From Pseudomonas gingeri (GTDB lineage: Bacteria; Pseudomonadota; Gammaproteobacteria; Pseudomonadales; Pseudomonadaceae): a DNA stretch of 64,000 nucleotides. Location of the stretch: contig NZ_JACAQA010000002.1 in assembly GCF_013385425.1 (NCBI RefSeq), positions 426,853 to 490,852 on the forward strand, read 5' to 3'. The notes below the pieces were generated by a model. That model was not told the origin of the DNA and did not search any database. It saw only the letters and a list, made by a program, of their open reading frames with translations. The position numbers were made by a program, and so were the translations under genes. The stretch's first letter is position 1. The number at the start of each line of letters is the position of its first letter. This document shows positions 58,979 through 64,000 of the stretch, piece after piece.

Positions 58979-59902
58979 ATGTTAGAGCTGCGTCGCTTGC
59001 ATGCGTTTGTCGTGATCGCTGAAGAAGGTCATATCACCCGGGCGGCGGAGCGTCTGCATATGCAACAACCGCCCCTCACCCGCCTGCTGCAGAAGCTGGA
59101 GGCCGAGATGGGCGTGGCGTTGATGGAACGCCTGCCACGGGGTGTTCGCCCGACCACCGCGGGCCTGGCGTTGCTGGAAGAAGCCCGTGCTGTCTTGGCA
59201 CGGGCCGAGGGCGTGACCGAGGTGGTGCGTCGCGCTGCCCGGGGTGAACAGGGGCGGCTTGGTATCGGCTTCACCAGTTCGGCAGCGCTGCACCCGTTTG
59301 TGCCGGGCGTGCTGCGGCACTTTCGCGAGGCGTTTTCCGGCGTTTCGGTGATTCTGGAAGAAGCCGGCACCGGGGAGTTGATGGATGCGCTGGTGCACGA
59401 ACGCCTGGATGCCGCCTTCGTGCGCTCGCCCTTGAGCGGTACACCGACCTTGCAGGCCGAGCCGATTCTGGTCGAACCGATGTTGCTGGCACTGCCGATG
59501 GATCATCCCCTGGCACAGGACACCCGCGTCCCCCTGCCCTTGTCCGCGCTCGCCGGCGAAGCCTTTGTGCTGTATCGACGTCGGGTGGGATTGGGGCTCT
59601 ACGACGCCATTCTGGTGGCGTGTCGCGAGGCGGGATTCAGCCCACAGGTGATTCAGGAAGCCCCACGCATGGCCGCCACCCTGAGCCTGGTCGCCGCCGG
59701 CCTGGGGGTTTCCATCGTCCCGGCCTCGATGCAGCGCCTGCGGGGCGACGGGATTGCCTATCGCGCGCTGTCACAGTGTCCGGGACTGATCGCACCGCTG
59801 CACCTGGCGACCCGCGTGGGCGATAGCTCGTCGGTGCTGCGGCGGTTTCGGGAGTTGGTGATCGAGGCGGCGGCAATGGAGACCCCATCAGCGCAAATCT
59901 GA
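58979..59902 (+). CDS. LysR-family regulator
   Basis: 307-residue LysR regulator with N-terminal winged helix (LRRLHAFVVIAEEGHITRAAERLHMQQPPLTRLLQKLEAEMG) and a BenM/CatM-like effector domain (GRLGIGFTSSAALHPFVPGVLRHFREAFSGV). AAAGG precedes the ATG. It is divergent from tam across 103 bases, the usual LysR-target layout. Effector unknown. Confidence 0.9.
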   Translation: MLELRRLHAFVVIAEEGHITRAAERLHMQQPPLTRLLQKLEAEMGVALMERLPRGVRPTTAGLALLEEARAVLARAEGVTEVVRRAARGEQGRLGIGFTSSAALHPFVPGVLRHFREAFSGVSVILEEAGTGELMDALVHERLDAAFVRSPLSGTPTLQAEPILVEPMLLALPMDHPLAQDTRVPLPLSALAGEAFVLYRRRVGLGLYDAILVACREAGFSPQVIQEAPRMAATLSLVAAGLGVSIVPASMQRLRGDGIAYRALSQCPGLIAPLHLATRVGDSSSVLRRFRELVIEAAAMETPSAQI

Positions 59903-59925
59903 AAGCACTGGCACTTTCAATTATC

Positions 59926-59958
59926 CGGCATTTACCGGACTCTATTCGATAAATGCCG
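59926..59958. terminator. Hairpin after LysR gene
   Basis: CGGCATTTA (59926-59934) and TAAATGCCG (59950-59958) form a perfect 9-bp stem with a 15-base loop, 24 bases after the LysR stop. Confidence 0.5.
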
Positions 59959-59977
59959 TATAAAAAGAGGTGTCCCC

Positions 59978-60241
59978 ATCATTCCTCTCACCCCCCTCAA
60001 GACACGTACAGCCAAGGACCAGCGGCTGACTATCAATGATAGCGACCCATTGCTTCGTGCGGTTCGCATCACCGCCATAGCGAATACGCTTTTCGGCAAT
60101 GATGAGAAAGCCAAGCGCTGGTTGTCCAAACCCAAGGAACACTTCTCGGGGAAAAGTCCCATGACCATGCTGTCGACTATTCAGGGAACCCGTCAGGTAG
60201 AGGAAATGCTCATACGTCTGGCGGAAGGTCTTACCTTTTAA
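59978..60241 (+). pseudogene. MbcA/ParS/Xre-type antitoxin remnant (DUF2384 domain)
   Basis: An open frame codes LTINDSDPLLRAVRITAIAN, LFGNDEKAKRWLSKPKEHF, SGKSPMTMLSTIQGTRQVEEMLIRLAEG: the toxin-binding half of the DUF2384 antitoxin family, with 88 codons from 59978. It has no ATG or GTG upstream within the homologous part; only a TTG at 60050 inside the domain. The DNA-binding N-terminal half and any RES-type toxin gene are missing. Probably a 5'-truncated relic; a non-canonical start is possible. Confidence 0.65.
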
Positions 60242-60301
60242 CCTAGAGAGTTTTCCGACCTGTCGAGACGTACCCACGCCGTACGTCCCGTGTGAGTGGC
60301 T

Positions 60302-60739
60302 TCAGGAATCAACGCGTAAATTGGCATTGGCCCGCTGCAGAAAGTCCACAAAACGCTCCACCTCCTCATCACTGAAACCCGCCAGCGCCTTGATATTGCC
60401 CTCCCACAGAATCTCTTTCGCCTGCGGTATCCGGGTCAGCGCCAGCTCGGTCAACTCCACGATCTGAACGCGCTTGTGCTCCGGATCGGGCCGGCGGCGG
60501 ATCAGTTGATCCCGCTCCAGACGAGCCAGGGTCTGGGCCATCGACGGCTGCTCGACCTGCAGCAAACGCGCGAGCTCAGCCTGGGTCCGCGCTTCCCCCC
60601 GCTGCAGCGCACCCAACACCGGCATGCTGGCCATGCCGATTCCCAGCGGGCGCAAACGCACCTCGGCCTGCCGGATCAACTCCTGTGACACGCGCTTGAT
60701 CAGGAAGGACGGCACCCGGTTCAGATCTAAATTGTTCAT
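60302..60739 (-). CDS. MarR-family regulator
   Basis: 145-residue winged-helix regulator. Seen: MASMPVLGALQRGEARTQAELARLLQVEQPSMAQTLARLERDQLIRRRPDPEHKRVQIVELTE, with the wing DPEHKR. AGGGG precedes the ATG. It is divergent from an FAD monooxygenase gene, with a paired palindromic operator in between, so it likely represses both. Ligand unknown. Confidence 0.92.
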   Translation of the reverse strand: MNNLDLNRVPSFLIKRVSQELIRQAEVRLRPLGIGMASMPVLGALQRGEARTQAELARLLQVEQPSMAQTLARLERDQLIRRRPDPEHKRVQIVELTELALTRIPQAKEILWEGNIKALAGFSDEEVERFVDFLQRANANLRVDS

Positions 60740-60750
60740 CTAACGACCCC

Positions 60751-60795
60751 TTGTCATAGGCACCTATGCTAATTCATCATAGGTGCCTATGACAA
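60751..60795. promoter_or_regulatory. Double MarR operator
   Basis: Two copies of CATAGG-n2-CCTATG (CATAGGCACCTATG at 60755-60768, CATAGGTGCCTATG at 60778-60791), each a 14-bp palindrome, also form an 18-bp perfect inverted repeat with flanking TTGT/ACAA and a 9-base spacer. They fill the 77-base gap between marR and the monooxygenase start. Confidence 0.85.
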
Positions 60796-60816
60796 ACCGC
60801 GCTCTGGAATGACACC

Positions 60817-61923
60817 ATGGTCTCGACTCCACGTATCGCCATCGTCGGCGCCGGCCTCGGCGGCTTGATGCTCGCCCGTATGCTGTACCTCAAAGGCGTG
60901 CCTTTCCTGATCTTCGAGCGTGATGAGTCCATCTCGCAGCGGCCACAGGGCGGCATGCTCGACCTGCACGTGGAAACCGGCCAATACGCGCTGCGCCTGG
61001 GCGGGTTGTTCGAAACCTTTCAGCAATTGGCCCGCTACGAAGACCAGGGCCTGCGGCTGTTCGACCAGCACGGTACGTTGCAGATGGAAAAAGCCGATGC
61101 TGCCAGCGGCGACCGCCCCGAGATCGATCGCGGCCAGCTCAGGGAGCTGCTGCTGGAATCGATCCCGGAAGACACTTTGCGCTGGGGCCACACCCTCAGG
61201 GAAGCCGAACAACAGGACGACGGCTATACCGAGCTGCGCTTCGACAACGGTCTGAATCAGCGCTTTGAGCTGGTGGTCGGCGCCGACGGTGCCTGGTCCA
61301 AGGTGCGCGCTCTGGTCTCGACAACACAGCCCGCGTTCACCGGACTCACCTTGCATGAACTGTCGATCCCCGACGCCGATGCCCGTTATCCTGAGGTCGC
61401 GCAACGGGTCGGGCGCGGCATGCTGATTGCCAAGGGCAAACGCCAGACAATCTTTGCCCAACGCAACGCAAACGCCCATATCCGCGTGTATGCCGCCTTG
61501 CATCGGCAGGTAACAGCGCACGAAGCAAAAACCAGGAGCGACCTGCTCCGAGACTTCAAGGGTTGGGACGCCTCATTGCTGCAACTGCTTCACGTAGCGG
61601 ACGAACCTGTACGCCCCTGGCCGGTTCATGTGCTGCCGATCGGTCATCGCTGGGAGCACCGCGACGGCGTCACCCTGCTGGGCGATGCCGCGCACCTGAT
61701 GCCACCCGCCGGCGAAGGCGCCAACCTGGCGTTGCGCGATGCGGTGGATCTGGCGGATGCGCTGCTGGACGACCAGGACTGGAAAACCGCGGTTCGAGCC
61801 CATGAACGGGTGATGTTCGAACGCGCCGCCCTGGCTGCCGTCGAGGCAGACAAAATGATGATGGCCGACTCGGTCGAAGAAAACCTGGAACTGATGAAAA
61901 GTCATCTGGGCGCCGAAGCCTGA
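60817..61923 (+). CDS. TetX-like FAD-dependent monooxygenase
   Basis: 368-residue group A flavoprotein hydroxylase. Seen: dinucleotide-binding RIAIVGAGLGGLMLARMLYLKG, ERDESISQRPQGGMLDLH (close to TetX), the VVGADGAWSKVR motif and the FAD-ribityl motif LLGDAAHLMPPAGEGANLALRDAVDLADAL. It hydroxylates an unknown small molecule with NAD(P)H and O2; TetX relatives modify tetracyclines. MarR control suggests an induced detoxifying or catabolic enzyme. Confidence 0.88.
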   Translation: MVSTPRIAIVGAGLGGLMLARMLYLKGVPFLIFERDESISQRPQGGMLDLHVETGQYALRLGGLFETFQQLARYEDQGLRLFDQHGTLQMEKADAASGDRPEIDRGQLRELLLESIPEDTLRWGHTLREAEQQDDGYTELRFDNGLNQRFELVVGADGAWSKVRALVSTTQPAFTGLTLHELSIPDADARYPEVAQRVGRGMLIAKGKRQTIFAQRNANAHIRVYAALHRQVTAHEAKTRSDLLRDFKGWDASLLQLLHVADEPVRPWPVHVLPIGHRWEHRDGVTLLGDAAHLMPPAGEGANLALRDAVDLADALLDDQDWKTAVRAHERVMFERAALAAVEADKMMMADSVEENLELMKSHLGAEA

Positions 61924-62240
61924 GCCACACTCGATCGACATCGGCAATTGACAAACCCGGCGCCAGCTTTTAAAAATGGACGCCTGATCCAGGGTGTAAA
62001 CAAATATGTGCGCAACGCTCAACCTCATTGCTGTCGCCGTTGGCTTGAATGCCAAGGCCCCGGCATGCGTTGCGTTTGCCCCTAAATCGAAGAAACAGTC
62101 GCTCATGTGACCGGGGCGCGCTGTCCCGTCAGATGAGCTGACAGGACATTGAGCGCGACGACGGGTCACCCCTCCTCTTCTGCCAACTTCCTTCTACGCT
62201 TCTGACGGTGACGACACGGTCAACCATCAGGAGAAAGTGC
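61924..62240. other. Intergenic region upstream of dapA-like gene
   Basis: About 315 bases. A 34-codon frame (62006-62110, MCATLNLIAVAVGLNAKAPA and 14 more residues) lacks a ribosome site and is left unannotated. An inverted repeat TGTCCCGTCA / TGACAGGACA (62122-62148, one mismatch) could be an operator or hairpin. Nothing else recognised. Confidence 0.45.
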
Positions 62241-63116
62241 ATGTCATCGTTTCAAGGTATCTGGGTCCCCCTCGTTACGCCGTTCGTGAACCAGGCCATC
62301 GACTTCGTCGCCTTGCGGCGGCTGGTCAGCCATCTGCTGGACAGCGGCGTCGACGGCATCGTGGTCTGTGGCACCACCGGGGAAGCCGCCGCACTGGGCA
62401 AACATGAACAGCTGGCGGTGCTGGATGCCGTACTGGAGCTGGTCCCGCCACAGAAGGTGGTAATGGGCCTGGCGGGCAACAACCTCAGCGAGTTGCTGCA
62501 GTTCCAGAGCGAGATACTCAAGCGCCCCCTGGCCGGGCTGCTGGTGCCTGCGCCCTATTACATCCGCCCGTCCCAGGCCGGCCTGGAAGCGTTTTTCAAG
62601 ACTGTCGCCGATGCCTCCAGCGTGCCGATCATTGTCTACGACATTCCCTACCGCACCGGGGTGAGCTTCGAGCAGGCAACCCTGCTCAGGATCGTCGCCC
62701 ATGACAATATCGTCGCCATCAAGGACTGCGGCGGCAACCTGAACAACACCCTGGCGGTGCTGGCCAGCGGCCTGGTCGATGTGCTGTGTGGCGAGGACAA
62801 CCAGATGTTCAATGCAATGTGCCTCGGCGCAACCGGTGCAATTGCGGCTTCGGCGCATATCCATCCCGAGTTGTTCGTCCAGTTGTACCGGCAGATCCAG
62901 GAGCAGCAGCTCGCAGCTGCCAGGACGACATTTTTCCAACTGACGCCGCTGATCCAGGCCCTGTTTGTCGAGCCCAACCCTGGTCCGGTGAAAACCGCCC
63001 TCGCCCTTCAGGGGTTGATTCGTGACGAACTGCGCGCGCCCATGCAAACCAGCAGTGAAGCCACAGCCCAGCGCCTGAAAGACATCCTCGCAACGCTCAA
63101 GTCCAACGCGCGGTAG
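62241..63116 (+). CDS. DapA/N-acetylneuraminate lyase family aldolase
   Basis: 291-residue class I aldolase. Seen: GIWVPLVTPFVNQAIDF, VVCGTTGEAAAL (T45/T46), catalytic Tyr in IVYDIPYRTG (Y133) and Schiff-base Lys in VAIKDCGG (K161), the same numbers as E. coli DapA. Family members act on dihydrodipicolinate, sialic acid or other 2-keto acids. Pseudomonas has several paralogues, so lysine biosynthesis is not assured. AGGAG precedes the ATG at 62241. Confidence 0.88.
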   Translation: MSSFQGIWVPLVTPFVNQAIDFVALRRLVSHLLDSGVDGIVVCGTTGEAAALGKHEQLAVLDAVLELVPPQKVVMGLAGNNLSELLQFQSEILKRPLAGLLVPAPYYIRPSQAGLEAFFKTVADASSVPIIVYDIPYRTGVSFEQATLLRIVAHDNIVAIKDCGGNLNNTLAVLASGLVDVLCGEDNQMFNAMCLGATGAIAASAHIHPELFVQLYRQIQEQQLAAARTTFFQLTPLIQALFVEPNPGPVKTALALQGLIRDELRAPMQTSSEATAQRLKDILATLKSNAR

Positions 63117-63181
63117 AGGTCGGACCAGCGACCCGGGTAGGATATCCGCACTTACGTCATGGATCAGAAAAGGAAGTCGAG

Positions 63182-63556
63182 ATGTTCTACCGGATAGCGG
63201 CCGACGGGCTGGTGTCGTTTCACCTGCTGTTCATCTTGTTCGTGCTGTTTGGCGGGTTGCTGGTGCTCAAATGGCGCCGGTTGATCTGGTTGCACCTGCC
63301 CGCCGCGACCTGGGGTGTGATTGTCGAAGTCTTTCACCTGGAATGCCCGCTGACCCGCTGGGAAAACCTTTTTCGCCAGGCCGCCGGACAAGGCGGTTAT
63401 GGCGAGGGCTTTATCGAGCACTACCTGATTCCGCTGATCTACCCCGCCGGGCTGACACCGACGATACAGCTTGGCTTTGGTGCCTTGGTGCTCTTGCTCA
63501 ACCTCACGGTTTACCTGCATCTGTTCAAAACCCGCCGCCTGAAAGCCGCCCTCTAG
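63182..63556 (+). CDS. DUF2784 membrane protein
   Basis: 124-residue inner-membrane protein with three helices (about 10-30, 38-55, 98-118) and a conserved middle: CPLTRWENLFRQAAGQGGYGEGFIEHYLIPLIYP, the DUF2784 hallmark. AAGGA precedes the ATG. Function unknown. Confidence 0.85.
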   Translation: MFYRIAADGLVSFHLLFILFVLFGGLLVLKWRRLIWLHLPAATWGVIVEVFHLECPLTRWENLFRQAAGQGGYGEGFIEHYLIPLIYPAGLTPTIQLGFGALVLLLNLTVYLHLFKTRRLKAAL

Positions 63557-63621
63557 ACACCTCACCGAGAAGCTGCGACGAAACAGCGCGTTGCGCCCCA
63601 GCGGATTGACCGACCGCAAAA

Positions 63622-63669
63622 ACCACCATATAGTGTGCCAACTTCACATAAAAACACTACATGATGTGC
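63622..63669. promoter_or_regulatory. Paired NrdR boxes upstream of nrdB
   Basis: ACCACCATATAGTGTG (63622-63637) and ACACTACATGATGTGC (63654-63669) both resemble the NrdR box ACAC-ATATAT-GTGT. Their start-to-start distance is 32 bases, about three helical turns, as usual for NrdR tetramer binding. They lie 165 bases before the nrdB ATG. Confidence 0.75.
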
Positions 63670-63697
63670 CATGCTTCTCCTACGGCACCTCTCATCC

Positions 63698-63793
63698 CCC
63701 TGGAGCGCCAGGGTTTTCCAATGCCTGCTTGTGCCGTGAATCCTGTTGAACGGGAGCTCCAAACACGTGTCTACCTGCCTGACAAACAGGCAG
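63698..63793 (+). other. Leader with two hairpins before nrdB
   Basis: CCCTGG-AGCG-CCAGGG (63698-63713) is followed by TTTT, like a weak intrinsic terminator; CTGCCTG-ACAAA-CAGGCAG lies at 63775-63793. The long leader between the NrdR boxes and the ATG could include an attenuator. Confidence 0.4.
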
Positions 63794-63833
63794 TGAACCA
63801 GGCCTACCCACACCCCCACACAAGGAACATCCG

Positions 63834-64000
63834 ATGCTCAGCTGGGACGAATTCGACAAGGAAGAAGGCGCAGCCGCCATCAAGGGCGCCAACGCCGGCC
63901 ACGCCACCGAAGCCAACATGGACCGCCTCGACAGCGCCGGTGGCGCCGCGGCCCAGGAGGCCCGTGCCGTGACCGCTTCCGACTCGGCTGCCATCGCCCG
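63834..64000 (+). CDS. nrdB: Class Ia ribonucleotide reductase beta subunit (5' end only)
   Basis: Start of NrdB; 55 full codons before the window edge. The opening LSWDEFDKEEGAAA and the Ala-rich stretch (GANAGHATEANMDRLDSAGG) match the Pseudomonas NrdB N-terminus, which precedes the diiron core. AAGGA lies seven bases before ATG 63834. Paired NrdR boxes are upstream. The catalytic part and nrdA lie outside this window. Confidence 0.85.
   Translation, partial: MLSWDEFDKEEGAAAIKGANAGHATEANMDRLDSAGGAAAQEARAVTASDSAAIA

Noticed and set aside
62006..62110. 34-codon frame before the dapA-like gene.
   Set aside because: No ribosome site or similarity; likely chance.

Overview
The window looks like a chromosomal segment of a fluorescent-group Pseudomonas. 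It has GC-rich coding DNA, an ampR/ampC pair, FabV-type enoyl-ACP reductase, AzlCD, an S-type pyocin-like bacteriocin, a Pseudomonas REP-type repeat and a class Ia nrdB with paired NrdR boxes. The assignment comes from gene content only. The left edge cuts a giant TpsA/CdiA-type gene and the right edge cuts nrdB.

Layout. 1-10862 (minus): a two-partner secretion locus in the order transporter, HlyC-like lysine acyltransferase, giant exoprotein; the exoprotein ends at the edge inside an HNH-like toxin tip. 11109-12014: an AraC regulator. 12016-18828: an RNA repair and quality-control island. Minus-strand rsr (Ro60/TROVE), three tandem Y-RNA-like RNAs, rtcB, a nucleotidyltransferase and rtcA lie behind a clear sigma54 promoter, with divergent rtcR encoding the sigma54 activator. 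18949-29569: YkgJ-type Cys-cluster protein, CBS protein, two ArnT-like transferases, gamma-glutamyltransferase, MATE pump, lipoprotein and a GT2 enzyme. 29577-31877: ampR/ampC. 31921-37209: a small conserved protein, an AraC regulator and a polyamine-type operon (glutamine synthetase-like ligase, periplasmic binding protein, FAD oxidase). 37310-40257: S-type bacteriocin with a translationally coupled immunity candidate and a second, colicin-D-type immunity gene. 40494-47778: an ABC transporter, amidase, D-amino-acid dehydrogenase-like and RidA catabolic cluster with a divergent GlxA-type regulator. 47806-57282: AzlCD, RNase T2, LpxO-like protein, FabV, a diguanylate cyclase, a two-component system and PpnN. 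57491-64000: HicAB, Tam with a divergent LysR, an antitoxin remnant, MarR with a TetX-like monooxygenase around a double-palindrome operator, a DapA-family enzyme, a DUF2784 protein and nrdB.

The strongest unusual signal is the 340-base stretch between rsr and rtcB (15133-15466, minus strand). It holds three homologous structured RNAs. Each has a 6-7 bp outer stem of different sequence ending GA/TC, then ATGCC, then a 7-bp helix with a 3-base bulge, then a 9-base spacer ending TTG. Two of the three also carry a T-arm-like hairpin fused directly to a 5-bp GNRA-capped hairpin, and one adds a D-arm-like hairpin. This is the design expected of a bacterial Y RNA with a tRNA-mimic module, here in three copies inside the operon of its predicted protein partner.
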